64,000 nt of DNA from contig NZ_CP024627.1 in NCBI RefSeq assembly GCF_024449095.1, positions 1,674,001-1,738,000 of the forward strand. The letters run 5' to 3'. Each line of letters opens with the position of its first letter. Within the stretch, counting starts at the first letter, position 1. Shown here in pieces: positions 1 to 8,331 of this stretch. The notes beneath the pieces were generated by a model. The model ran no database searches. It had not been told where the DNA came from and saw nothing but the letters and a program-made list of their open reading frames with translations. The DNA comes from Vibrio coralliilyticus (GTDB lineage: Bacteria; Pseudomonadota; Gammaproteobacteria; Enterobacterales; Vibrionaceae). The position numbers and the translations under genes are program-made.

Positions 1-85
1 GCTAGTTTTGAAAAGGCCACTTTTATCAATCACATTTGGGATTTTGTTGGCAGCGCTAACACGGTCCTTGTAGCGTACCTAGCTG

Positions 86-108
86 AAAAGAGCCTTGTAC
101 AGGCTCTT
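86..108 (-). terminator. Hairpin after the minus-strand pair, possible terminator
   Basis: Perfect 7-bp inverted repeat AAGAGCC / GGCTCTT with a 7-base loop lies 13 bases past the stop of the 191-residue minus-strand gene. Only a short T run (TTTT) follows on the minus strand, so it may be a weak intrinsic terminator. Confidence 0.45.
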
Positions 109-120
109 GATAAATTCCAC

Positions 121-696
121 TTAGGTAGTCACTGCTTTCAGACTTCTAAACCATTTTTTAATCGGCTGAACAATCCAGTATCGTGAAATGAAGAGCCCAA
201 TCTGAAAGAGAATATACTGACGCCGGCAGTATAGCATACAGACATAATCAAACTTCTCAGTTGGGCCTTCAAATAGGACATGAGGGTAAATGTACTTCTG
301 CCTCTCGGCAACTTTAGGGTTACGAGCACCTGACATGAAATAGCGTTTCTTCATGCGATATGCTTCCCAGCTAGCATAAATAAAGACAAACCCACGCTCA
401 AAGTCAGAAAGCGCTCGTTCAACCCAAAGCCCCCCACCTTCAACAATATTTTCCGTTGCATATTGAAGGGGATGCTCCTTCATATCTACTGGTAAGTCAG
501 CCATATAGACCAAAGGGTTACCGCAGTTCACTGAATACCCTGCACACATCTCTCCTTTTGAATCAAAAAATGCACGCACACATGTTCGACTTTGTAGATG
601 TTCGACCCTAGTTTTATTACCTGATATCGATTGATAGTGCTTGGCAAACGCCTGAAAGTCCTCATCACTGGAGATACGTCTGCTCCTTAAGATCAT
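121..696 (-). CDS. Conserved hypothetical protein coupled to a flavin oxidase
   Basis: This 191-residue protein is not one I recognise. Its start ATG overlaps the stop of the upstream FAD-linked oxidase as ATGA, so the two are probably translationally coupled and work together. The N-terminus is polar and basic and there is no signal peptide. The middle holds a Gly-rich stretch (EGGGLWVERAL) and several aromatic residues. Near the C-terminus (about residues 155-180) a hydrophobic stretch rich in Ile, Phe and Trp is followed by Lys/Arg, which could be a membrane anchor. A GNAT-like or DUF domain is conceivable but no diagnostic motif is visible. The function is open; the only firm clue is its partner. 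Confidence 0.6.
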   Translation of the reverse strand: MILRSRRISSDEDFQAFAKHYQSISGNKTRVEHLQSRTCVRAFFDSKGEMCAGYSVNCGNPLVYMADLPVDMKEHPLQYATENIVEGGGLWVERALSDFERGFVFIYASWEAYRMKKRYFMSGARNPKVAERQKYIYPHVLFEGPTEKFDYVCMLYCRRQYILFQIGLFISRYWIVQPIKKWFRSLKAVTT

Positions 697-2276
697 GATT
701 GATCCTCCATCGTAAATGGATAAGACACATCCATTTGGTAACGACCAGGAGAAACAATGTTGTCAGGATCAAATGCGGCTTTGATTCTGCTACGCAGCGT
801 TAATGCATCTTTTTCAAGTTCGTGATCGCGACGGAATGGCATCTCATCGACAGCACGTCGATAGCAAGGCCATTGATAATGCTGATAGAGGGTTCGAAGT
901 TTTTTTACTAGGTCTGTCGCTCGACTCACTTCGTCTGGATTGCCTGCATCATAATAAATGCTGATTATTGCCTGACACATATATGCGTTAACGGCAGTCA
1001 AAGTTACACCAAACTCAAAACCTGCTTTATCAAAAGCCTGTTTTGAAATACGCATACACTTTTCTACTTCTTCACCAAGCATAGGTAACGTTGGCGCAAC
1101 CCAGTAAAAACCCGCTCCGTCTTCCACGGGGTTCATTTTTTCCGGTACGTTGCCACGGTAACGCCAATAACAACCTTTTAAAGCCAAATCTTTTGGGTTC
1201 CCCTCTAACATATCCATCATCTCAGTAAACTCATTAAGGCTATTCTGTAGACGCCGATAGACAGGCAAACGGCCCAAAAATCGGTTGGCACTAATAGCAA
1301 TTTGATTCATCTGCTTCAATGTGGATAGGCTAACTACATTCACCTGTGCAACCGATTTGAGTAGTGCTTTTACACGCGCGGCTTTTGCTTTGGCAATTTT
1401 ATGTGTACCGGTAATAACAAAAGCTCCCGACCAAGGAGTCAGCTTGTACTGCTTACACAGTGACTCAATATCCCCTAGGTTAGCACCTTCATCAGTGCTC
1501 CACTTGGCGAAATTGAATCGTTCCATCATGGTTAACATTCGATAGGTGTTACCCAAGTGCGGTAGCCCATCAATACTACCTTCTGATTTCAAGCGACGCA
1601 TTATTTCGATGTAAGCAGGCAAATCATTGGCTGACTTTAGACGAACGAGGCAACGTAAGCTGGACTCAGGTTTGAGCATCAGTTCAAACTTCATTTTGCT
1701 GATCACCGCAATATTATTCTGGGTGAACAATTCGTGAAGGTTAGCAGCAAGTCCCGCTCGACCACAGTATCGCACGCTCTGATTAAGCTTCATCACTTCG
1801 CCATTGGCTAATATTAACTCGCTGATGGTAAAGTGTTGACTTCGGTTACCCACAGGACCATGACCAAACCCTCTTTCCAGTACATTTCCCATTACACTTG
1901 TATCTGGCCCTGCTCCGGTACAATCCAGCATCCATGGAGTGTGCTTAAGATAAGATGACACCTGACCTTGTGTGACACCTGGTTCTATTTCGATGACTCC
2001 CAGTTCTTCATCAAAGCTCAGGATACGATTCATGCCACTTAGGTCGAGTAGTGTACAGCCATCAGTGGCAGGCGATTTATAACCATACCCCCAGTTATTA
2101 CCTCTACCGATAGGATAGACAGATAGCTTTTTTACGTAAGCCTGCTTGATGGTTTGTTGTAATTCCACATCGTTCTCAGGATGGAGAATTTGGGGGACAG
2201 TACGCGAATGGTGACCAAGGCCACTGCGAAGTTCTATTGGCTGAGGTAAATCAACCTGTTCCACAACAGATGGCAC
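693..2276 (-). CDS. FAD-linked oxidase of the VAO/PCMH family (4-cresol dehydrogenase-like)
   Basis: A 527-residue flavoenzyme likely to oxidise a phenolic or alcohol substrate. The N-terminal half is a PCMH-type FAD-binding domain: GRGNNWGYG (about residue 57), LDLSGMNRIL, a GVTQGQVSSYL segment and the pyrophosphate-contacting stretch MGNVLERGFGHGPVGNRSQHF, split here across the family pattern seen in p-cresol methylhydroxylase. The C-terminal substrate-cap region ends with the typical DPDNIVSPGRY. The length is normal for the family. The start is GTG, preceded by AAAGGAG at good spacing. It heads a two-gene unit with the coupled 191-residue protein. The real substrate cannot be read from sequence; the covalent-FAD residue was not identified with certainty. 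Confidence 0.85.
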   Translation of the reverse strand: MPSVVEQVDLPQPIELRSGLGHHSRTVPQILHPENDVELQQTIKQAYVKKLSVYPIGRGNNWGYGYKSPATDGCTLLDLSGMNRILSFDEELGVIEIEPGVTQGQVSSYLKHTPWMLDCTGAGPDTSVMGNVLERGFGHGPVGNRSQHFTISELILANGEVMKLNQSVRYCGRAGLAANLHELFTQNNIAVISKMKFELMLKPESSLRCLVRLKSANDLPAYIEIMRRLKSEGSIDGLPHLGNTYRMLTMMERFNFAKWSTDEGANLGDIESLCKQYKLTPWSGAFVITGTHKIAKAKAARVKALLKSVAQVNVVSLSTLKQMNQIAISANRFLGRLPVYRRLQNSLNEFTEMMDMLEGNPKDLALKGCYWRYRGNVPEKMNPVEDGAGFYWVAPTLPMLGEEVEKCMRISKQAFDKAGFEFGVTLTAVNAYMCQAIISIYYDAGNPDEVSRATDLVKKLRTLYQHYQWPCYRRAVDEMPFRRDHELEKDALTLRSRIKAAFDPDNIVSPGRYQMDVSYPFTMEDQS

Positions 2277-2823
2277 GTGTAGCTCCTTTACCGGTGAATA
2301 ACAAAACTATTGAATTCTCAATCAATAGCTTCTTCTGCTGTTCTCATTGGGTGCAGGATTATCTCAGTAGCTGAAATATCAAACAATACACATATCTGCG
2401 GGGTGAATGCATTCAGCAAAAACAAGTAGATAACAACATTCACATTGACTTCACGAATAAAAAGTAAGGTGCCTATCGATTATTTCAGAACTTTAAACAG
2501 TTTGGACGTATAGTTATAAACCCTGAAGTTTACCAAGTTTCGATTTAACGCTATCACATTACAGAAACACCACCTTCTAAGCCGATAATTTCTCCAACGT
2601 AGTAGTCATTATGCAACGATGCACCCACCGTTAAAAACTGGTACGATTTGCTCAAAGAAAACCAAGGAAGAAATACAATGAGCACAATCGCTTACCTAAC
2701 AATTGAAGGCTCAAGAAAATCACTCAAGATAGGTTGAAAACTTGACTAGCTTCATCACAGGAGTTCTTTTTAATGAACCCAAGCCCAGCCTAAATAATAA
2801 GATTCTTAATTCAGGGGCACTTT
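2277..2823. other. Gene-poor spacer upstream of the flavin oxidase
   Basis: About 550 bases with no intact gene. It should hold the promoter of the minus-strand oxidase unit near its left end, but no clear -35/-10 pair was chosen. The only coding-like signal is the dehydrogenase tail remnant listed at 2554-2661. Confidence 0.5.
2554..2661 (-). pseudogene. Remnant of a short-chain dehydrogenase/reductase C-terminus
   Basis: On the minus strand an open stretch ends with YQFLTVGASLHNDYYVGEII followed by GLEGGVSVM and a TGA stop. This resembles the end of short-chain dehydrogenases (F-L-x(n)-Y-x-x-G-x-x-I-x-x-x-G-G). Upstream of about 35 codons the similarity stops, the frame meets TAA at 2692-2694 and there is no start or NAD-binding motif. 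I infer a decayed gene of which only the tail survives. It could also be coincidence, as the match is short. Confidence 0.3.
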
Positions 2824-3089
2824 TTGCAATGGTCAGCAATTTTAGCCAACACTAAATTTAGTCCGACACAGCCTACCGTTCTAGCTGCAATAGCCACAGC
2901 TGCATATCTTCACTCAGAAAACCATATAAAAAACTTTTTAGCGGGAAAAAAATGGTTATATTTGGGTGCTCAACTTCCACCACAGCCGATGAAGAGAAAG
3001 CCCAGAGTTCGTACCAAATGCATCTAGCGACCATAGTTTTATGCAATATGCTCTCTGTCGGTACAGTCATTTTCAACTACTTTAAATGA
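2824..3089 (+). pseudogene. Frameshifted paralogue of the next small membrane protein
   Basis: The reading frame AAYLHSENHIKNFLAGKK aligns with SFIASELHMRNYFKGK of the downstream gene, but at the seven-A tract near 2946-2952 it runs into a wrong frame. In the -1 frame from the tract the homology resumes as MVIFG (compare MVKFG downstream), then a polar linker and a final hydrophobic segment ending NYFK with TGA at 3087-3089. That TGA overlaps the ATG of the next gene as ATGA, which suggests the -1 frame was the real one. The tract reads GG A_AAA_AAA in the zero frame, a classic -1 slippery heptamer. The N-terminal part may need a second shift, since a hydrophobic stretch (ILNSGALFAMVSNF) lies in another frame upstream. 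Decay, an assembly error or programmed slippage are all possible. Confidence 0.5.
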
Positions 3090-3403
3090 AGCTAACTAAC
3101 GATAACGTACTCAAGCTCTTCAACGCATTAACAGCTTTCAAAATCTGCATCGTGATAGTCTGTTTCTTTTACGAACCAAAGGCCGCTGGAATAGCTGCTG
3201 GGCTTTGGGGGATGTCCTTTATTGCATCTGAACTCCACATGAGGAATTACTTCAAAGGAAAGCCAATGGTGAAGTTCGGCACATTGACCGAGGAAGACCC
3301 AGGTGACGTAGATTCAATAAGGAACACATATTATTTGAATATATTTATTGTTCTTCTTGTCTTTATTGTCATGGTGTTGACTCTCATCAAAGCAATATCT
3401 TAG
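3086..3403 (+). CDS. Small inner-membrane protein, tandem paralogue
   Basis: A 105-residue protein with three hydrophobic segments: about residues 15-29 (FKICIVIVCFF), 33-48 (AAGIAAGLWGMSFIAS) and 84-103 (IFIVLLVFIVMVLTLI). A polar acidic loop (TEEDPGDVDS) lies between the last two. I do not recognise the family. The preceding frameshifted copy is homologous and overlaps its start by ATGA, so this is a tandem duplication with translational coupling. No ribosome site stands out beyond the coupling. The function is unknown. Confidence 0.6.
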   Translation: MKLTNDNVLKLFNALTAFKICIVIVCFFYEPKAAGIAAGLWGMSFIASELHMRNYFKGKPMVKFGTLTEEDPGDVDSIRNTYYLNIFIVLLVFIVMVLTLIKAIS

Positions 3404-3636
3404 GCTGGGAATTGAAGCTATGTCCGGATAATATCCACATCCAAGCTGTTTATTGACAAACCTATATTAGCTGTGTTCTAAAGTTTTCCAGCCTAAGACC
3501 TAGAGCGGTAATTAATAATGTAATTAAATAGAAATATCATTAATAGAGTTACGCAATATGATTCTTATCTTAAATCTGAAAAGTGCTGCTCCTAATCCGC
3601 TAACGTTTCTATACAATACAATGCTCTATTTTAATC

Positions 3637-3987
3637 ATGGGAAAAACTATGGGCGTTCTCTCTTATTGCAAAATTGATGACATGGTTATCAGCCGCAATA
3701 TGCAAAACCACTTAAACGAAATCGAATCAAAAGTGGCGCTTGGTAATCTGTTAGCGACCTCGGTTGCATCCTCACAATTCATACAAATTTTCTCTGGCCG
3801 TATGAGTGCGGGAAAAAGGTTGAAAACCATTTATGAGCACGACTGGGAAAAGTTCGGTCAAGCAATGGCAAGTAGTCATTTTGTAACTAAAGAACTGGTT
3901 AACCGTATCGCTGATAGTGCGCGATTAACCTCAAGCGGTAAAGAACAAACCTTCTGGAAGTGCGTATATGATGCGACTCGTAAGTAG
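3637..3987 (+). CDS. Hypothetical small soluble protein
   Basis: A 116-residue protein without signal peptide or membrane segment, mixed charged and polar, predicted mostly helical. I recognise no family. Two in-frame ATGs (3637 and 3649) could start it; the purine run GGGAAAA before the second favours 3649 slightly. Its last 20 bases overlap the start of the next gene, so the two are probably co-transcribed. Confidence 0.55.
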   Translation: MGKTMGVLSYCKIDDMVISRNMQNHLNEIESKVALGNLLATSVASSQFIQIFSGRMSAGKRLKTIYEHDWEKFGQAMASSHFVTKELVNRIADSARLTSSGKEQTFWKCVYDATRK

Positions 3988-4423
3988 CCTGATCCTGTTG
4001 TCCTCAAGCGCATTAGCAGACGTACAGACGGCATATGACAACTTAAATACTAAGTTTTCTGAGTGTTCGACAGTTCAGCCAATAAATGGAAATATGCGTG
4101 ATAAGTGGCTTGAGAGTCAGTCTGAAGCAGTGATTAAAACAATGTTGTTAACACTGAAACATCGTGCTTTTCAACTGTGCGTAGCAGAAGCTGACAAAGA
4201 GTACTTGTATCAAGCTTTCCTTGTTTATATCAATACTGGGAACCGTGAGCCGTTAGATCTATATCTTTCATTAAGAGAGAATGATCTATTAAAGAGCCAA
4301 AAACAGATCATAGACTCTGAGTTTATAGAAAATGCAGACCGCCTTGCCAAGTTGAGCGTATTCTCGGTTAACTTTGATACCTTGCAAGCTTATGAAGAAT
4401 TCAAGAAACAAACCAACCGCTAA
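3968..4423 (+). CDS. Hypothetical exported protein
   Basis: A 151-residue protein that begins with a clear Sec signal peptide (MMRLVSSLILLSSSALA, cleavage after ALA at about residue 17). The mature part is helical, with two cysteines (about 33 and 71) that could form a periplasmic disulfide. The family is unrecognised. It overlaps the previous gene by 20 bases and is followed by a strong terminator, so it ends the transcription unit. Confidence 0.65.
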   Translation: MMRLVSSLILLSSSALADVQTAYDNLNTKFSECSTVQPINGNMRDKWLESQSEAVIKTMLLTLKHRAFQLCVAEADKEYLYQAFLVYINTGNREPLDLYLSLRENDLLKSQKQIIDSEFIENADRLAKLSVFSVNFDTLQAYEEFKKQTNR

Positions 4424-4448
4424 CCACTTACGCTTTACTCTATATAAC

Positions 4449-4478
4449 GAAAAACCGCCCTGTTAGGCGGTTTTCTTT
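4449..4478. terminator. Bidirectional intrinsic terminator
   Basis: Stem AAAACCGCC / GGCGGTTTT with a CTGTTA loop; A-rich on the left and T-rich on the right, so it serves both the plus-strand exported-protein gene and the convergent ybiT. Confidence 0.85.
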
Positions 4479-4490
4479 GATTATAAATCG

Positions 4491-6083
4491 TTAACCATCA
4501 ATTCCTTTCGACTTTAGGAATTCGGAGTAAGTTCCCCGGAAATCGTTAATCTTACCGTCTTTAATTTCCAGAATACGAGTAGCCAAAGAGTCCACAAACA
4601 CTCGGTCATGCGATACGAAGAACAAAGTTCCTTTGTATTGCTCAAGCGCCGTATTCAATGATTCAATAGACTCCATGTCCATGTGGTTAGTTGGTTCATC
4701 CATTAGCAGCATGTTTGGCTTATGCATCATGATTTTACCAAGGAGCATGCGTCCTTGCTCACCACCGGAAAGCACTTTTACAGATTTTTTAATGTCGTCT
4801 TGACCAAACAACATACGCCCTAAGAATCCACGAATTACTTGCTCGTCGTCACCTTCTTGACGCCATTGCCCCATCCAATCCATTAAGTTCATGTCTTCAG
4901 CAAAGTCATGTGCATGGTCTTGAGCGTAGTAACCAATGTTAGCGTTTTCTGACCATTTAAATTCACCAGCGCGCGGTTCTAGTACACCCGCGAGAGTGTT
5001 CAAAAGCGTAGTTTTACCGACACCGTTCTCACCAATAATTGCTACACGCTCACCCACCTCAAAGATTGCATTGAAGTCTGAGAATAAATCTTCATCATAG
5101 CCTTGAGATAGATTTTCAATGATAAGCGCATTACGGAACAGTTCTTTAGATTGTTCAAAACGAATAAACGGGTTCTGGCGACTAGACGGTTTAACTTCTT
5201 CTAACTGTATTTTGTCAATTTGCTTGGCACGTGAAGTCGCCTGCTTAGCCTTCGAGGCATTAGCAGAGAAGCGCGCAACGAATGTATTTAACTCTGCGAT
5301 TTGAGCTTTCTTCTTTGCGTTATCAGCCAGTAAACGTTCACGAGCCTGAGTAGCTGCAACCATGTACTCATCATAGTTACCAGAAAATAGACGCAACTCG
5401 CCGTAATCTAGGTCGGCCATATGTGTACATACCGAGTTTAAGAAGTGACGATCGTGCGAGATAATAATCATGGTACAGTTACGCTGGTTAAGCGTTTCTT
5501 CCAACCAACGGATAGTATCCATATCCAAGTTGTTGGTTGGTTCGTCAAGGAGCATAATATGCGGGTCAGCGAACAGTACCTGAGCCAAAAGCACACGAAG
5601 TTTCCAGCCAGGTGCCACTTCGCTCATCAAACCGTAATGCTGTTCTTCTGGTATACCAACAGCTAGAAGAAGCTCACCGGCTTTTGCATCGGCCATGTAG
5701 CCATCCATTTCTGCAAACTCAACTTCAAGTTCAGCGACTTTAATACCATCTTCTTCGGTCATTTCAGGCAAAGAATAGATACGATCACGTTCTTGTTTTA
5801 CTTTCCACAGCTCTTTATAGCCCATGATAACGGTATCAATCACCGTAAACTCTTCATAAGCGAACTGATCCTGATTCAGCTTAGCAACACGCTCGTTTGG
5901 ATCGTAACTAACGTTACCCCCTGTCGGGTCTAGTTCACCACTCAAAATTTTCATGAACGTTGACTTACCACAACCATTAGCCCCAATTAGACCATAACGA
6001 TTTCCTTCGCCAAATTTCACTGAAATGTTTTCGAACAGTGGTTTCGCCCCAAATTGCTGCGTGATGTTATTCGTACTTATGAT
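4491..6083 (-). CDS. ybiT: ABC-F family ATPase YbiT
   Basis: A soluble twin-ATPase protein of the ABC-F class, which act on ribosomes rather than in transport. The first nucleotide-binding domain has GANGCGKST (Walker A) and [10 protein letters not shown] (Walker B); the charged interdomain linker has [14 protein letters not shown]; the second domain has [18 protein letters not shown] and [10 protein letters not shown]. The whole matches E. coli YbiT almost end to end. The family needs about 21 residues before the first GTG (6020): the conserved [19 protein letters not shown] is encoded there, giving a 530-residue protein like E. coli. In that extension there is no ATG, GTG or TTG before a stop; the position of the initiator is ATC (6083-6081), 8 bases after an AGGGGG ribosome site. 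Confidence 0.92.
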   Translation of the reverse strand: MISTNNITQQFGAKPLFENISVKFGEGNRYGLIGANGCGKSTFMKILSGELDPTGGNVSYDPNERVAKLNQDQFAYEEFTVIDTVIMGYKELWKVKQERDRIYSLPEMTEEDGIKVAELEVEFAEMDGYMADAKAGELLLAVGIPEEQHYGLMSEVAPGWKLRVLLAQVLFADPHIMLLDEPTNNLDMDTIRWLEETLNQRNCTMIIISHDRHFLNSVCTHMADLDYGELRLFSGNYDEYMVAATQARERLLADNAKKKAQIAELNTFVARFSANASKAKQATSRAKQIDKIQLEEVKPSSRQNPFIRFEQSKELFRNALIIENLSQGYDEDLFSDFNAIFEVGERVAIIGENGVGKTTLLNTLAGVLEPRAGEFKWSENANIGYYAQDHAHDFAEDMNLMDWMGQWRQEGDDEQVIRGFLGRMLFGQDDIKKSVKVLSGGEQGRMLLGKIMMHKPNMLLMDEPTNHMDMESIESLNTALEQYKGTLFFVSHDRVFVDSLATRILEIKDGKINDFRGTYSEFLKSKGIDG

Positions 6084-6334
6084 GAGAGTATCCCCCTACA
6101 TTTCTCTATACTATTCATAAAGATAGAAAAATATTTTTTTGAAACAGATAAAAAATCGAGCAGAGTATAACAGCTTGGAACTGTGAACTACATCAATTGT
6201 TGGGGTCAATTACTCTTTCAGGCTGATTTTATAACCACCACTGATGTAGCTCCCAACCTCTAGCACAATAAAAAGGTGCCTTTAGAAAATCACTAAAGGC
6301 ACCTTTCAACAACCCATTCCTAAAGGACAAAGGA
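6084..6334. other. Spacer between the anti-sigma operon end and ybiT
   Basis: Holds the ybiT ribosome site and presumably its promoter on the minus strand, plus the terminator of the sigma-factor operon. No other coding signal was seen. Confidence 0.5.
6267..6306 (-). terminator. Strong intrinsic terminator of the ECF sigma operon
   Basis: A perfect 14-bp stem, AAAGGTGCCTTTAG / CTAAAGGCACCTTT, with a 7-base loop, followed on the minus strand by a T run. It lies 29 bases beyond the anti-sigma stop. Confidence 0.88.
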
Positions 6335-7087
6335 CTAAATTGATTCCCAACCACTCAATTCAACACATCGTCCTCGATACAAAACATCACTCTGGGGATC
6401 ACGACTTGCAGTCACTATCAATTCAGAACTGCTCTTTAACGTCTTCCATTCTGCTGGCGACATATAACGAACATCTTCTACATTTTTCAGGCTATCAATC
6501 AATATAAGTTTGCCCGTTTCTCCCTTTCTCATCCAGACCATTGCTTGGCCCATCGGCACTTCATCCATACCTAGATTACGTTGCATGCGAAGGCTCGATT
6601 GACCCGGTTTATCGCCTTGGTATGCCACCAACGCAAAATGATTCTTCTCCGTTTCAGATGACATCATAGCCAAGTAGCTAACTGGGCGAACTTGAGCAAC
6701 TTCAGTGGGAGCAGAACTGTGCTGTAAAACTGGTTGAAGCCAAACACCAACTAACAGAGACAACGCCATTCCAGTTGGAAGCCACCACCAGCGTATACGT
6801 TTAGTCTCACTGCGAGCACCAACGGTATGAGAAGCGATGCGTTTCCAAACACGTTTAGGTGGCGGTTTGAACTCATGCTCTGAGGCACCAGACACTGTCG
6901 AAGGGCTCAGACCAGACAATTGCTGCTGCCAAAATTCTACATGCTCCCACCAAGTTGGGTCAGAAAGCATGAGTGCTTCCAGTCTTCTTCTTACTCGAGG
7001 TGTTTGAGTTCCCAGCACATATTCACTCGCTAGCTTATCTCTTAACTCAGAGTTTTGATAACGCCTGCTTATCAATCTGTCAGACAT
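6335..7087 (-). CDS. Anti-sigma factor, RskA-like (membrane-bound)
   Basis: A 250-residue single-pass inner-membrane protein expected to hold the ECF sigma factor encoded just upstream. The N-terminal cytoplasmic part carries the anti-sigma pattern LASEYVLGTQTPRVRRRLEAL; a membrane segment follows at about 108-128 (WWWLPTGMALSLLVGVWL); the C-terminal periplasmic domain resembles the RskA C-terminal region, with VWMRKGETGKLILIDSL. I chose ATG 7087 (MSDRLISRR) rather than an in-frame start 33 bases upstream, because the family alignment begins there. It overlaps the sigma gene by 16 bases, the usual coupling for such pairs. No CHC2 zinc motif is present. Confidence 0.85.
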   Translation of the reverse strand: MSDRLISRRYQNSELRDKLASEYVLGTQTPRVRRRLEALMLSDPTWWEHVEFWQQQLSGLSPSTVSGASEHEFKPPPKRVWKRIASHTVGARSETKRIRWWWLPTGMALSLLVGVWLQPVLQHSSAPTEVAQVRPVSYLAMMSSETEKNHFALVAYQGDKPGQSSLRMQRNLGMDEVPMGQAMVWMRKGETGKLILIDSLKNVEDVRYMSPAEWKTLKSSSELIVTASRDPQSDVLYRGRCVELSGWESI

Positions 7088-7593
7088 CGTTTCAACTCCT
7101 GTAAACCACGGCGTATCCAAGACTTGACGGTACCTAAAGGGGTTTCTACGTGGTGAACTATCTCCTGATGACTCATTCCATGTCGATACGCAAGAACAAT
7201 CACATTTCTCTTGTCTTCACTGAGCGCGGCTAAGCATCGATTTAGCACAGTATCTGGTGTCGTTACGTGGCTCATTTCCACTTCCTCTAGCGACAAGGGC
7301 AAAGGCTCCTCCCCTCTCCTGGTGCGTTTTCTGACTTCATCAATAGCAAGATTCCTCATACTCTGGCAAAGCCAAGCCCAAGGGTAATCCACAGGATACC
7401 TTCCATCGTTATACCAAAGTTTAACGAACCCTTCTTGAAGAAGGTCGGCTGCAACTTGGTCGTCTTTTACAACCCCACGGATTAGGCTGTACAATCTTGA
7501 ACTGGTTAACCGATAGAGCGCTTCGAACGCCTGTTTGTCTCGAAGCGCTACTCTGGAAAGCAGTAAACCTATTTGATGTTTATCTGTACTCAC
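7072..7593 (-). CDS. ECF-type RNA polymerase sigma factor
   Basis: A 173-residue sigma-70 family extracytoplasmic-function factor. Region 2 is seen in FEALYRLTSSRLYSLI through QEGFVKLW (DNA melting and -10 recognition). Region 4 is the helix-turn-helix YRHGMSHQEIVHHVETPLGT followed by VKSWIRRGLQELKRCL. The length is typical. It is the third gene of a four-gene unit: AcfC-like protein, repeat protein, sigma, anti-sigma. This suggests that the two exported proteins belong to its own regulon. The stimulus cannot be read from sequence. Confidence 0.92.
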   Translation of the reverse strand: MSTDKHQIGLLLSRVALRDKQAFEALYRLTSSRLYSLIRGVVKDDQVAADLLQEGFVKLWYNDGRYPVDYPWAWLCQSMRNLAIDEVRKRTRRGEEPLPLSLEEVEMSHVTTPDTVLNRCLAALSEDKRNVIVLAYRHGMSHQEIVHHVETPLGTVKSWIRRGLQELKRCLTD

Positions 7594-7600
7594 ACTTTCC

Positions 7601-8317
7601 TCATTGGATTACTAGGTGCCAGACGTTTTTGACCCCGTCACCACTGGTTTCACCGGGGGCTTTATCTTTAAACCAACGATAAAGCGGTTTACCCTGAAAT
7701 GTCCACTGATGCGATTGGTCATCTCTCTTAGCGATACCGAACCCACCTGATAACTTGAGGTTTTCAACCCCTTTTTTAGTTAGCTTAGAATCAACATACG
7801 CCGGAGGCCATTTCACTTCGCAATCCCCATAGCAAGTTGACTGATTCATTTTATCTTTATCGAAGGTATAGAGCGCTTGGTTACTGCTGTCGACCAAATA
7901 GCGCCGTTGACCATCATTAAAGAGCTTCACTGTCACATCATCGGCACGAGCAAGTGGCCATACACCTTTGACGCCTGCACCTGTTATGTCACCCGTTTGA
8001 GTATCTTTAAACCATCGGTATAGTGGTTTTCCTTGAATGGCCCATTGGCTGGTCCCATCAGCACGAGTAATTTTACTAAACGCGCTAAGTCCAGAAAATT
8101 GCGTACTATCCTCTCCTTCTGCCAATAATGGGGGCCATAATTTCTCACAGTCATCTACACATACGGATTTTCCCACTGGATCTTTAGCAAAAGTGTAAAG
8201 GGATTTACCTACGCTATCGGTGTATACCTTACCGAAGTCAGTATCGCTTATCTGCGTTGAAGCCATTGCGTAACTACTTGGTAGTAAGATCATCGCTGAA
8301 ATTAAAAATGTTTTCAT
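7601..8317 (-). CDS. Exported protein with four YxxxxD repeats (COG4315 type)
   Basis: A 238-residue periplasmic or surface protein made of two similar halves, each with two copies of the Y-x-(F/W)-x-x-D type repeat: LYTFAKD, LYRWFKD, LYTFDKD, LYRWFKD. Each half also has a cysteine pair (SVCVDDCEKLWPP and STCYGDCEVKWPP). A Sec signal peptide (MKTFLISAMILLPSSYAMA) starts at 8317, preceded by AAGGA; a start 27 bases upstream is less likely. Family members are often called lipoproteins but no lipobox cysteine is present here, so it is probably soluble. The biochemical role is unknown; in other bacteria the family often sits with ECF sigma factors. Confidence 0.85.
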   Translation of the reverse strand: MKTFLISAMILLPSSYAMASTQISDTDFGKVYTDSVGKSLYTFAKDPVGKSVCVDDCEKLWPPLLAEGEDSTQFSGLSAFSKITRADGTSQWAIQGKPLYRWFKDTQTGDITGAGVKGVWPLARADDVTVKLFNDGQRRYLVDSSNQALYTFDKDKMNQSTCYGDCEVKWPPAYVDSKLTKKGVENLKLSGGFGIAKRDDQSHQWTFQGKPLYRWFKDKAPGETSGDGVKNVWHLVIQ

Positions 8318-8331
8318 TGTCTTTATCCTTG

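Noticed and set aside
1..186. An open plus-strand frame from the left edge
   Set aside because: It runs about 60 codons, overlaps antisense the 191-residue gene, and its translation shows no known motif; the terminator-like hairpin also falls inside it. Possibly chance.
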